Of a stretch of DNA of 64,000 bases, positions 55,578-64,000 are shown in pieces. The notes below the pieces were generated by a model. That model did not search any database, was not told the origin of the DNA, and saw nothing but the letters and a program-made list of their open reading frames with translations. Origin of the DNA: Sporomusa ovata DSM 2662 (GTDB lineage Bacteria; Bacillota; Negativicutes; Sporomusales; Sporomusaceae); contig NZ_ASXP01000005.1 of the NCBI RefSeq assembly GCF_000445445.1, positions 500,008 to 564,007 of the forward strand, given 5' to 3'. The position numbers and the translations under genes are program-made. How positions within the stretch are numbered: the stretch's first letter is position 1; every line of letters begins with the position of its first letter.

Positions 55578-55597
55578 ATAGTACCTCTCATTAAGAT

Positions 55598-56557
55598 TCA
55601 ATTATATATCTTCACCATCTGTGCTGCCTGTTTCATCAAATAAAACCTTAAGTCCTCCGGTTCCAACACCTCAACTTCAGAACCGTATCCTAATATCCAA
55701 CGGCTGATTTCTCGTCTGCCGTTTACTGTTGCTTCAAAAATTATTGCTCCGTCATCAAGCTCAGTAATACGCTGCGAAGGATGAAAGGTTTCTGACCTAA
55801 CCCAACGGGCTGCCTCCGGTAAAAATCGCAATTTTACATGCACCGGTTCTCCGCGTTCAATAAGCCAGCTGCCGCTAAAATACTCCTGGGTGGAAAAATC
55901 TTTTGGTAGATCAAAGGATTCCATCGTTTCATTTGCCTGTTTTATCCGATCCATGCGAAATAGCAGCACATCCTGCCTCAAATGGCAATAGGCGATTAAA
56001 TACCAGGCCGAACCTCGAAAAGTAATGACATATGGATCTATCTTCCTCTCTGACTCAGACTCTCGCTGTTTAGTATAATAACGTATTTTCAGCCTGCGGT
56101 GGCGCTCGATAGCTTTTTCCACACACCCAAAAAGCTTCTGACAAACCTCCACTGGCTTTGATGTAACCCAAATATCTACAACTTTGCGAGCTTTGTCAAC
56201 TTGACATTGGCGGTCGTTGGGCAGACAAGCCAGAATTTTGTCCTGAGCCAGGCGCAAGGAATTACTCAAAGGAGTGTTTTCTTTTGAAAAATCCTGTACA
56301 CAGGCTAATACTGCCGCAGCCTCGTCCACGGAAAAAGTTAAAGGCCTAAGAAATACTTTATCCATAAAGCGGTATCTTTTTGTCTCAACATCAAAATAGA
56401 CAGGAATACCGCTTTCATTCAGTGCATCCAGGTCGCGATAAATATTACGTTCACATACATTGCACTCTTCTGCTAAATTGTTCAAGGTCGCCCCATGCCT
56501 ACGTTCTATCAAAGATATGACTTTTAACAAGCGAAGAAGTTTTTCTGAATTCGACAC
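55598..56557 (-). CDS. WYL-domain transcriptional regulator (YafY/PafC type)
   Basis: 319 residues from GTG 56557 (VSNSEKLLRLLKVI), where GAGGTGG lies five bases upstream; longer starts at 56593 or 56617 are possible. N-terminal winged helix-turn-helix (ATLNNLAEECNVCERNIYRD, then LDALNESGIPVYFD), central WYL domain (KIDPYVITFRGSAWYLIAYC with the WYL motif, RMDRIKQ), and C-terminal WCX extension (VHVKLRFLPEAARWV). WYL domains bind nucleic-acid or nucleotide ligands and often control repair or defence genes. Twenty bases upstream of rtcB. Confidence 0.9.
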   Translation of the reverse strand: MSNSEKLLRLLKVISLIERRHGATLNNLAEECNVCERNIYRDLDALNESGIPVYFDVETKRYRFMDKVFLRPLTFSVDEAAAVLACVQDFSKENTPLSNSLRLAQDKILACLPNDRQCQVDKARKVVDIWVTSKPVEVCQKLFGCVEKAIERHRRLKIRYYTKQRESESERKIDPYVITFRGSAWYLIAYCHLRQDVLLFRMDRIKQANETMESFDLPKDFSTQEYFSGSWLIERGEPVHVKLRFLPEAARWVRSETFHPSQRITELDDGAIIFEATVNGRREISRWILGYGSEVEVLEPEDLRFYLMKQAAQMVKIYN

Positions 56558-56559
56558 AT

Positions 56560-56580
56560 TTACCACCTCAAATGGTAAAT
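56560..56580. promoter_or_regulatory. Possible operator of the WYL-RtcB operon
   Basis: TTTACC (56560-56565) and GGTAAA (56575-56580) form an inverted repeat over the ribosome-binding region of the WYL gene. A plausible autoregulatory site but short enough to arise by chance. Confidence 0.3.
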
Positions 56581-56691
56581 TCAAGAAAATCATTCTCCTT
56601 TCCTGCAAAAACTCCATATTATCTGCGAATTATTACTTATCCGATAAAGAAAGAAGGGACAAACTAAAAACCAATGAGAATGTCCCCATTT

Positions 56692-57582
56692 TCAAAAAAA
56701 ATTAAAACCTTTTCGCATCTGATAGCAAATTTTTTGTATAAACTTTTTACTTTTTCTCTCAGTCTGTTTAAATACAAATATTGGATTTGATTTGAGAGGT
56801 TTAGCGTGTTCAATAGTTTCAATAATCGCACTCTTAATATCTTTATTTTGGGCATAAGGATACCTCTGGTAGTAAACTCCTAAAATACACACTATAGCTT
56901 CCAGTAATATGGAATCTGCTTTTCCCTTAAAACGAATTGAAAATCGATTCATAATAGTTACAATTAATAGCTCAATTACCACAAGAATAGTAGTAAATAT
57001 ACTGGGTATTTGATTATCGATTCTTTGATACTCATTAGCAATTGCCCAAAAAATTCGATCACCTTGTATTATTGTCTTATCAATTTTATTTCCCTTTTCA
57101 ATGTTACATTTAGCACACATCGGTTGCAGATTATTGATCACATTACTTCCACCAAAAGACCGGGGAACAATATGATCTTTGTTTATAAGAATTTCTTCAC
57201 CATTACTGCCTAAAGCATATAAATTAAGAACGTATTTCTCTGTGTCATTATAGGCTACATTCTTCTCCTTTATAAAGAACTGCCCTTCAATACCACATTG
57301 TACACATCTTGTACCATGTGCATAAAATGTATATATCGTTTGTCGGTTATTAACATTCTCGCTAATGGGATCTTCATCAAGAACCCAAGGAGCTATTAGA
57401 TTTGGAATCATCTTAAATGAACGGAATACCTCATCAGGACTATATCGTTTATTTTTACGTAATACCCTTCCCCTGTAATTCACTTCATCAAATCGGCCAT
57501 CTATAAGAACTTCTTTTACATACTTTTCTTCGACAACATCTCGAATTTTAAGCAATTCTGGACAATGCTCAAGAATTTTCAT
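56692..57582 (-). CDS. HNH endonuclease domain protein
   Basis: 296 residues. An HNH/zinc module lies at about 90-165: TRCVQCGIEG, then ILINKDHIVPRSFGGSNVIN, NLQPMCAKCNIEKGNK, giving the DH-x-N-xxH-like core with two CxxC zinc pairs. The C-terminal half has one or two hydrophobic segments (IFTTILVVIELLIVTIM) and a basic tail (KQTERKSKKFIQKICYQMRK). Such proteins occur in defence and mobile contexts, though specificity here is unknown. ATG 57582 after GGGGGG. Independent of the RtcB operon, as spacing to it is about 75 bases with its own region. Confidence 0.8.
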   Translation of the reverse strand: MKILEHCPELLKIRDVVEEKYVKEVLIDGRFDEVNYRGRVLRKNKRYSPDEVFRSFKMIPNLIAPWVLDEDPISENVNNRQTIYTFYAHGTRCVQCGIEGQFFIKEKNVAYNDTEKYVLNLYALGSNGEEILINKDHIVPRSFGGSNVINNLQPMCAKCNIEKGNKIDKTIIQGDRIFWAIANEYQRIDNQIPSIFTTILVVIELLIVTIMNRFSIRFKGKADSILLEAIVCILGVYYQRYPYAQNKDIKSAIIETIEHAKPLKSNPIFVFKQTERKSKKFIQKICYQMRKGFNFF

Positions 57583-57682
57583 AAATTAGCCCCCCGTTTC
57601 CTTTTCAACCAATTATCACTTCAGTCAAATACATCCTACTTCTGAATATTGAATTAATCCCTTATTTAATTAGATAATAACA

Positions 57683-57714
57683 AGGAGCACTGACAGCATA
57701 TTGTCAGTGCTCCT
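57683..57714. terminator. Hairpin terminator upstream of the HNH gene
   Basis: AGGAGCACTGACA (57683-57695) pairs perfectly with TGTCAGTGCTCCT (57702-57714), followed by ATAATTTTG on the plus side and CTTGTTATT on the minus side. It insulates the HNH gene from the minus-strand genes upstream. Confidence 0.7.
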
Positions 57715-57778
57715 ATAATTTTGTTGAAACGTTTACCCTTTCTCTCTAAGTCCATGCAGAGTATTATTTTCAAAAACA

Positions 57779-57817
57779 AAAAGACCGGTCAAAATGATTA
57801 CTCTCACCCCAACCAGC
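57779..57817 (-). terminator. Second hairpin terminator, minus strand
   Basis: On the minus strand GCTGGT pairs (with two wobble pairs) with ACCGGT and is followed by CTTTTTGTTTTT. A similar arrangement occurs at 61048-61089. Confidence 0.4.
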
Positions 57818-57957
57818 TTTAATTTGCTCTTTAGTCTGATAATAACGCTTCCGTAAACAACAAAAATCAGTAGTCGCGCTGGTTTGCGGGTCTCCTGGCT
57901 TTTGTTCCAGCGTTTATGCAATTTATACATGGGAATTTATGCATAAAACCTGCAAAA

Positions 57958-58116
57958 TCAGTTATATGTATCCAACTCTTTCTTACATGGCGATTTTCTA
58001 TCCTTCTTCTTTGAAAAGGCCCGTACCAGAGGTTTTACGGAATTTTTGGTTTCGGGAATAACAAAGTCTTTTAAACAAAACTGCGGGACATAGTGCTGTA
58101 ATATAACACCTGTCTT
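57958..58116 (-). pseudogene. DUF4238 N-terminal remnant
   Basis: A minus-strand open stretch ending at TGA 57958-57960 reads LQHYVPQFCLKDFVIPETKN, the hallmark HYVPxFxLxxF start of DUF4238 proteins, then a basic tail of about 25 residues. Full-length members are over 250 residues, so only the extreme N-terminus survives. No start codon with a ribosome site is visible. Confidence 0.45.
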
Positions 58117-58144
58117 CCATCACTGCTCCAGTAAATCAAAGCTT

Positions 58145-58543
58145 TCATTTTATAAATCGGTTAGCAACGTCCATCTCAGCGTCAAAAGTGTCCGCTATGA
58201 TTTCTATACCCTGTAATCCATTGACATCATTGAAATCAACATTGCATTCAATTGCTTCTCTCTTAGCCACCTGGATATTTGTATCGAAGATGGCTGTTAT
58301 TATTCCTTCATCCTGAAAAAAGCTTTCCTTTTTCTGTACAACATAAGGCTGCTTCATTTTTGGCAGTCGCATTATCTCCCCGTGCGCGGTATTACATACT
58401 TCAACGCCAATCCAACGATTATGGGCATCCAAAAGTAAGTTACCCATAACATCAGTTAACGTGCTAACAATAATGCCATCAAAATCTCTAAAATAAATAT
58501 AAATCAGCGCCCCGTTTTTCTGCTTCTCAAATGTAATTCTCAT
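58145..58543 (-). CDS. Hypothetical protein (132 aa)
   Basis: ATG 58543 overlaps the 3' end of the preceding gene by 17 bases. Predicted beta-rich protein (GALIYIYFRDFDGIIVSTLT; DAHNRWIGVEV) with an acidic C-terminus, faintly like DUF2283-type small proteins. No confident family. Two-gene operon with the 147-residue gene upstream. Confidence 0.5.
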   Translation of the reverse strand: MRITFEKQKNGALIYIYFRDFDGIIVSTLTDVMGNLLLDAHNRWIGVEVCNTAHGEIMRLPKMKQPYVVQKKESFFQDEGIITAIFDTNIQVAKREAIECNVDFNDVNGLQGIEIIADTFDAEMDVANRFIK

Positions 58544-58970
58544 GCGTGTTCACCTTCCCCATAGCTTTACTGCTCAACAATCGGTAATCTCCTCTTATCT
58601 TTCTTGCCCTGATAATCATCTTGCGACGCACTTTACCAGGGCACCGTTTATTGCCAACATAAAGTGCGACCTGTTCCTTGTCTTGATATGCAATGTCCCG
58701 GTTGTTGCTCCATTCACGGTAACAGCGTACACGGTACCCACCACCGGTCGCCTTTATCAGCAGACGAATAAGCCGTTTGTGTCTCTTAAATCCGTAACGA
58801 GTAAAAAAGAATTCAAATTCCCTATAAAATGGCATATGAGGCCCAAACAGTACTGCTTGAAACTCGTCTAATTCACGTTCTTCCTCTTGAGAAAAGTCTG
58901 TCAGGTCATGATATCCGCAGTAAAAGCCCGCCATCATAGCGTTCAAAGTGAATGAGGCGTTGCCTTCCAT
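58527..58970 (-). CDS. Hypothetical protein (147 aa)
   Basis: ATG 58970 (MEGNASFTLNAMMAGFYCGY), with GGGGGGAGA eleven bases upstream. An acidic N-terminal helix (FSQEEERELDEFQAVLFG) is followed by a basic C-terminal half (VRRKMIIRARKIRGDYRLLS), suggesting nucleic-acid contact. Family not recognised. Overlaps the next gene and likely shares its transcript. Confidence 0.5.
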   Translation of the reverse strand: MEGNASFTLNAMMAGFYCGYHDLTDFSQEEERELDEFQAVLFGPHMPFYREFEFFFTRYGFKRHKRLIRLLIKATGGGYRVRCYREWSNNRDIAYQDKEQVALYVGNKRCPGKVRRKMIIRARKIRGDYRLLSSKAMGKVNTHENYI

Positions 58971-59009
58971 TCTTCATCTATCTCCCCCCACTACTACTTT
59001 TCCGTCTAA

Positions 59010-60726
59010 CTACCAACATTGTCCTATTTTCTTAAGGACCTTCTCACTCGAACTTTTATCGTGCTCCCGTTCACCGAAAAGTTCATCATCTCTAGCCACT
59101 GTTGGATCAAACCAGTCCGCTTTTTTCGTCGCCCAGTCAACCCATGCGGCTGTTTCCTCATCTAATCCATCGTGTCCACAAGAAGCCGCGACAGCCTTAA
59201 CATAGGCGCGGATTCTACAAGCAGTATCGTAGTCGAGTGCAGCATTTTCCAGTGCTATTGTCCGCTCAACTTCCTTATTATATCTTTTTCGCCGTTCTTC
59301 CTTCCGGCGTTCATCTTCAGCCTTTTTACGTGCTTCCTCTTCTCTTGCTTCTCGTTCAAGTCGAACCACTTCAGATTCTTCATAGAGTTCTATCAACATT
59401 TCGCCAAGCCGAGATTCAATATTAATTTTATCCGTGTCTCTGAAATATCGGCCCTGCCGAATGCTTATTCTTAGCCTTCCGTTGAATAACATAGTCATAC
59501 TTACGAATCTGAGGCTCTGATGCCCATGAGCTACGCCGTTTCTCATCTCTATACTTAATAAGGGCTTGCGCTTCCTGTTTTGTGATCACATGCTCGACCT
59601 TATCCTGTCCCTCAGCTATTTCAATGCTTACATGTTCATTCCTAACACGAAGCGAAAGGTCATCATTGACCGAGCCACCCAGCCTTTCAACCTGACGAAA
59701 TAAAGCGTCAAGTATTCGGTACACGCGTGGAAACGACTCATTGGAAATCACTCCGGCCAAAAAAGGCGGGTTGTAATAATAATCTTTTTTCCTTTGTGCG
59801 CCTTCTTCTTTTCTGTCCTTTTGATTCTAACTTTTAACGACACTTCTGTAGGCAGCTATTTTTTTATGTAATTGAGCATTTTCAGAGGGCATCTCGATTT
59901 CCTTGACAGAGCTTAATATCTTTTCCCTCTCGGTATCTGATAGAAATTCGAGCGGTTGTTTCGCGGGATCAGTAATCTTCTCTTTGATTCCCTCAAAAGT
60001 TTTTGCGCCAGTAATTTGAGTAGGTCCATTAGTTTTGGGCAGGGGAGTTTTCGGTACTTTCGCTCCAGCGTTAACTTTTGCCCAATATCCTAACGAAGGA
60101 GTAGGGACATTTAGCTTTTTGCAAATTTTATGAATTGCAACATCTGAAACTCCATATTGTGCAGCAACTTTTACAACCGGGTTGGCCCAAACCTCTTTGT
60201 ACAACTTTTCTCGGTTATAGGTGTTGTGCTTGCCGCTCACACCCCAGTAAGGAACATAATCGTCTTCAACATCGTCATCGTCTAGATTCTCCCCAGTTTC
60301 ATCGCCAGGGTTGTTGTCACTCTCATCTTTCGGCGTTTTTTCCGTCACATCCTCGTGAACCAAATCTTTTTCAACACTTTTTTCTGCAACGGCTTTGCGT
60401 ATGCGTTTCGGCTTATCGTTGCCAGGAAGTGCAACTTCAGCCATAGAGGACTCCGGTAACGGAAGTTGCTCAACTGGCTTGCCAAACTGTAATTTTACCC
60501 AGTATCCCGAAGGGGGAACCGGAACATCTACTTCTTTGCACAATTTCAACAGATCATTATAGTTAGCGTTATACTTTTTCGCGACGCCAGCTACAGATAT
60601 TTCCCAAATTTCATTATAAAGCTGCTCCCTGGTTATTTTAGAAGCTTGTTCCTCAGTCAATATCCTTCCCCCTTTTGTCCAGTATGGAGTGTAGGTACTG
60701 CTGCAAGTCACCATGAACGTAGTCAT
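59010..60726 (-). pseudogene. Unknown protein with two repeated HTH-like 'GYW' modules, interrupted
   Basis: One interrupted gene of about 570 codons. From ATG 60726 (or 60714) come two copies of a module: LYNEIWEISVAGVAKKYNAN ... CKEVDVPVPPSGYWVK, then after an Asp-rich linker LYKEVWANPVVKVAAQYGVS ... CKKLNVPTPSLGYWAK. Each looks like a helix-turn-helix followed by the P-x-P-x-x-GYW-x-K signature. The frame meets TAG at 59827-59829, stays open (DYYYNPPFLAGVISNESFPR), then needs a one-base shift near 59483 to continue (FNGRLRISIRQGRYF) into a long charged coiled coil (EREAREEEARKKAEDERRKE) and a Trp-rich tail ending at 59010. Similar GYWAK proteins are widespread but uncharacterised. Confidence 0.5.
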
Positions 60727-61143
60727 TATCCCATGAAAGCGAAAATGCATATTCAAAAAGTCGTATATCGCCTATTCCGCGCTTTCGCTTAATATAAAAA
60801 GTAGATCTTTTTTCATCTCCTCAAACTTAGAAATAATCGTTTCCAGGTTTTTCTCAATGTTTTGCACCTGAACATTCGTTATTTTCCCATGCTTAAAGTT
60901 TTACTTATACTTGATTGTGTAATGATTCTCATTGCCTTGTAGTTATCTAACTAAAATCCCTAAAAATCACCCACTATTTAATTTTTATCAACATTAATTT
61001 ACCTGATAATCAAATTATAGCATAAAATTTAAGAAAATTTTGTAAATAAAAAAGCTGATCAAGGTGATTACAAAGCACCCCAGCCAGCTCATTTCCTATT
61101 CAATCCCAATCCCATCAAGTAAACTACAATCAATCTGCTATAA
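60727..61143. other. Intergenic region with a short coiled-coil reading frame
   Basis: 417 bases. On the minus strand (about 60770-60900) a short frame reads VQVQNIEKNLETIISKFEEM then KKDLLFILSESAE and stops just before the GYW-module gene; it lacks a clear start codon. The rest is AT-rich without recognised features apart from the terminator at 61048. Confidence 0.35.
61048..61089 (-). terminator. Rho-independent terminator
   Basis: On the minus strand AGCTG (61089-61085) pairs with CAGCT (61057-61053), extended by GGGGTG/CACC inside, and is followed by TTTTTT. It lies 55 bases after the stop of the small membrane protein gene. Confidence 0.6.
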
Positions 61144-61407
61144 TCATTGACCTAATATTGTTCCAAACGACTTCAAAATTGACTTTGCCATCTGGGTTTG
61201 ATCTGATAACAAATAAACGGAAATTACAAGAGTAAATATAAGTAAAATCACATTTACAATATTATGTTCTGCTGTATTAACTATTTTTTTATTCGGAGTA
61301 TTAATATGAATAATATATGATATGTACCAAAGCATAACTAAAGCCATTACGTTAAGTCTAAATTGAAAACCATGGGTAAAACTAAGCATTACCAAACAAA
61401 CTAGCAC
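61144..61407 (-). CDS. Small membrane protein, 5' end probably cut by the IS21 element
   Basis: 87 residues from GTG 61407, with about three hydrophobic segments (VLVCLVMLSFTHGFQF, VMALVMLWYISYIIHI, IVNVILLIFTLVISVYLL). The frame is open upstream for another 19 codons (KERKVNFYRIIVYSIN) until a TAA formed at the IS21 end (61470s), and no ribosome site is seen, so the native start was probably lost to the insertion. A terminator downstream supports a former real gene. Function unknown. Confidence 0.45.
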   Translation of the reverse strand: MLVCLVMLSFTHGFQFRLNVMALVMLWYISYIIHINTPNKKIVNTAEHNIVNVILLIFTLVISVYLLSDQTQMAKSILKSFGTILGQ

Positions 61408-61577
61408 TCCAAAATTTATAGAATATACTATTATACGATAAAAATTAACTTTTCTTTCTTTCTGTTTTTGTTAAACTAAAAGTACCCCACTTTCAGTGAA
61501 AATGTTACTTCAAAAATCCCCCACGGTATATTAAACTCTTATGTGCTGTAATTGACATAAGAGGGGACGAACTGGGG

Positions 61578-63168
61578 TTGATCACACTGAATCAGAACAA
61601 GAAATCATTCTAAATTTTTATCGGGAAGGAAAATCCCAAAGAGCAATTGCCAAAGAAACTGGTGTAGACCGGAAAACAGTCAGTAAATATATTAACGCTT
61701 ATCAGCAAGCCCGGCAAAAACTAATCCAATCGGAAGATACTACCCGCATCGATCAAATTGACCTCATTACAGATCTCGTAGAACCGCCAAAATATCAAGT
61801 GGCTAACCGAGAAAAAAGAAAATTAACGGAGGACATGATCGATAAAATTAAATATTATCTGGATGAAAACGAAGTTAAAAAGCGAAATGGCCAGTCTAAA
61901 CAGCAAAAGAAGATTATTGATATCCATCAAGCTTTACTGGATGAAGGTTTTCAAATTAGCTACCCAACCGTCCGAAACACAGTAGATGCGCTTAGAAAAT
62001 CAGGAAAAGAGGCATTTATCCGTATTGACTATGCTCCCGGTGATGTATGTGAATTTGACTGGGGCGAAGTAAATATCTACATTGACGGAACGTTAAAAAC
62101 TTTTCAAATGGCGGCATTTACCAGCGCATATGGCAATTACCGTTATGCACATTTGTTTCCTAAACAAAAGACAGAATGCTTTGTTGAATCACATGTTCTT
62201 TTCTTTGAGCATATTGGCGGTGTTTACCGTACCGTTGTCTATGACAATATGAAAGTAGCCATCAAGAAGTTTGTCGGTCTTACAGAAAAAGAACCTACTG
62301 ACGCACTCGTTAAACTTTCTATGTATTATGGTTTTTCGTTTCGATTTTGTAATATTCGGTCAGGTAATGAAAAAGGCCATGTGGAAAAAAGTGTGGAATA
62401 CATTCGGCGTAAAGCATTCTGCCACGTTTACCATTTTGATAGTTTAGATGCGGCCAATGAGCATTTATTGTCTGTTTGTATAAACCTTAATCAAAGGCCA
62501 CAGATAATGGCTAATCATATGACGGCGCTTGAACAAATAGCCGCAGAAAGAGAATTTTTACTGCCAGCCATGCCTAAGTATGAATCAGCCAGAATTGAGA
62601 CGTCTCGTGTGGATAAATACTCTACTATTAGTATTGATACTTGCCATTACTCTGTGCCGGAATTCTATGTTGATAAAATTGTTTTTACTAAGGTGTACTC
62701 TACACATATTCGATGCTTTTCTGAAGGAGAGATGATTGCTGAACATAAAAGATGCTACGGTAATCAGCAATGGTCTATTGATATTGGACATTATTGCCAA
62801 ATCTTTAAACGTAAGCCAGGGGCGCTTGCCCATAGTGTGGCCTTAAAACAGGCGGATATAAAATGGCAGCGTATTTACACAAAGTATTACATAAAAAGGA
62901 AAAATCATTTATTGACCTGCTAATTTTCCACCAGGAATGTCCGCTTGAGACAATAGAGAAAGCAATTTTAACATTAGAAAAGCTAACTCCAACCGATATT
63001 ACCACCGAAAAAATCAAAGTAATTTGTCAAAGGAGCGAACCTTGTCAGGAAGTAGTTCAAACGGTATCATCAGCTATTGTTGAAAAATCGAAAGAACATC
63101 TTGAAAGCTATGGCGCATTGCTACCTTGCTCTACTGAAAAATTCAGCACGGAGGAAGTCATTGCGTGA
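61578..63168 (+). CDS. istA: IS21-family transposase IstA, split by two one-base frameshifts
   Basis: The natural start is TTG 61578 (MITLNQ) behind GAGGGG; after a missing A at about 61597 the frame continues QEIILNFYREGKSQRAIAKE (helix-turn-helix) and runs through the rve core (DYAPGDVCEFDWGEVNIYID, YDNMKVAI, FRFCNIRSGNEKGHVEKSVE). A second missing A in the A-run at 62893-62897 shifts YTKYYIK to KEKSFIDLLIFHQECPLE, which ends at TGA 63166-63168, overlapping istB. With both bases restored the protein is about 530 residues, the normal IstA length. Confidence 0.85.
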
Positions 63169-63932
63169 GTACAAAAGAACGAAGAACAGCCTATAAAACC
63201 ATTGAAGAATATGCGGCCTATCTAAGAATGTCGGCCATTAAACAAAATTTTGCTGAGGTGATTAAGAACGCTGAGCTCAAAGACCTAAGTTATGAAGAAT
63301 TTTTGCTTATACTATTGCAAAAAGAATGGGATAAACGCCAACAATCTGGACAAGAATCAAGGATTCGGATTGCTGAGTTTCCTTACAAAAAATATTTGGA
63401 AGACATTTCGGTTGATGACTTACCAGAAGATGCGAGAAAAAAGTTCAAAACACTAACTTCATTGGAGTTTATCCAAGATGGGCAAAACATTATTCTAGCT
63501 GGTAATCCCGGCACGGGCAAAACGCATTTGGCTATTGGACTAGGCATAAAAGCCTGCATAGAAGGGTACAGAGTGCTATTTACCACCGTACCTTTATTAG
63601 TCAACCAGTTAAAAGAAAGTCGGTCGCAAAAGATACTTCGAGCTTTCGGCAATAAGTTTGCTAAGTATGACCTGGTAATTGCCGACGAACTGGGCTATAT
63701 CTCATTTGACAAGGAGGGTTCTGAATTACTCTTCACCCATTTATCGCTTAGAAGTGGTCGCAAATCCACGATTATCACCACGAATCTGTCATTTGAACGT
63801 TGGAGCGAAATTTTTCATGATCCGGTAATGACAGCAGCCATGGTGGATCGGCTGACTCATAAGTCTTATCTTATTAACATGAATGGTAATTCCTTCCGTT
63901 TAAAGGAAACCAAAGCATGGATGCAAACCTAA
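63165..63932 (+). CDS. istB: IS21-family helper ATPase IstB
   Basis: 255 residues from GTG 63165, overlapping the istA stop. An AAA+ DnaC-like ATPase: Walker A LAGNPGTGKTHLAIGL, Walker B YDLVIADELGY, sensor STIITTNLSFERW and the arginine-bearing MVDRLTHKSYLI. IstB loads the IstA transposase complex onto target DNA. Complete and intact. Confidence 0.95.
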   Translation: MSTKERRTAYKTIEEYAAYLRMSAIKQNFAEVIKNAELKDLSYEEFLLILLQKEWDKRQQSGQESRIRIAEFPYKKYLEDISVDDLPEDARKKFKTLTSLEFIQDGQNIILAGNPGTGKTHLAIGLGIKACIEGYRVLFTTVPLLVNQLKESRSQKILRAFGNKFAKYDLVIADELGYISFDKEGSELLFTHLSLRSGRKSTIITTNLSFERWSEIFHDPVMTAAMVDRLTHKSYLINMNGNSFRLKETKAWMQT

Positions 63933-64000
63933 TATTTTTTTACCTTCAAGTGGGGGAGTTTTCAATTATTATTGTGGCGGATTTTTCAGTTGACAAAAAC

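Larger units (their letters stand above)
61464..64000 (+). mobile_element. IS21-family insertion sequence (istA-istB), right end at the window edge
   Basis: Left end GTTTTTGTTAAACT (from 61464) and the right end, whose reverse complement reads GTTTTTGTCAACTG (ending at 64000), form an inverted repeat. Inside each end the repeated CCCCAC/CCGCCAC and TCCCCCAC blocks are the multiple transposase-binding sites usual for IS21. Between them lie istA (frameshifted) and istB (intact), about 2.5 kb. The target duplication cannot be checked because the window ends at the right end. Confidence 0.85.

Noticed and set aside
59827..59829. Amber codon in the GYW-module gene as a programmed pyrrolysine site
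   Set aside because: No Pyl machinery is seen in the window and the same gene needs a frameshift further on; decay or sequence error is simpler.
1..64000. CRISPR arrays, tRNA, rRNA, replication origin
   Set aside because: No direct-repeat/spacer pattern, cloverleaf or rRNA sequence was found on reading both strands.

Overview
The window reads as a chromosomal segment of a diderm (outer-membrane-bearing) Firmicute, most likely a Negativicutes/Sporomusaceae relative. The protein style, strong AGGAGG-type ribosome sites and ECF-type transporter are Firmicute-like, yet there is a TonB-dependent outer-membrane receptor, a TonB-like exported protein and a tripartite RND pump. I place it only to that level; no rRNA or tRNA is present to anchor the taxonomy.

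The core (about 6.5-47.1 kb) is a pyochelin/yersiniabactin-type siderophore locus. A Fur box at 34633 precedes a minus-strand, roughly 21.5-kb operon: type II thioesterase, serine O-acetyltransferase, a 44-residue unknown protein, a salicylate-AMP ligase fused to a salicylate synthase, an NRPS (ArCP-Cy-A-PCP-Cy-A[MT-like]-PCP), a saccharopine-dehydrogenase-like reductase, a PchG-type thiazolinyl imide reductase, a second NRPS (Cy-A[MT]-PCP-TE) and a DAHP synthase. DAHP synthase feeds chorismate and so salicylate; serine acetyltransferase feeds cysteine. All three A domains carry the cysteine-type specificity code, so the expected product is a salicyl-capped chain of three cysteine-derived thiazoline/thiazolidine rings with at least one N-methyl group, and no PKS step. 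A phosphopantetheinyl transferase lies at 6.5 kb. Around the operon are a Fur-box-preceded RND pump (possible exporter), a TonB-like protein, three AraC regulators, a TonB receptor, an ECF-like importer and a YbtP/YbtQ-like ABC pair. Five Fur boxes mark the promoters.

The left flank (1-6.5 kb) has housekeeping-like and small hypothetical genes mixed with IS remnants (IS1634-like, IS3). The right flank (47-64 kb) is accessory DNA: IS481, IS3, IS256 and IS21 elements, a truncated PcfJ-like gene, a four-gene operon (WYL regulator, RtcB RNA ligase, a 398-aa unknown, a PPP-family phosphatase) that looks like an RNA-repair module, an HNH endonuclease and several unrecognised genes.

Many genes are split by a single missing base, usually in a short homopolymer (RND pump, ligase, TonB receptor start, IstA twice, the 48-kb gene twice). 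This pattern suggests residual sequencing error rather than gene decay, so the siderophore locus is probably functional. No CRISPR array, tRNA or rRNA was seen.
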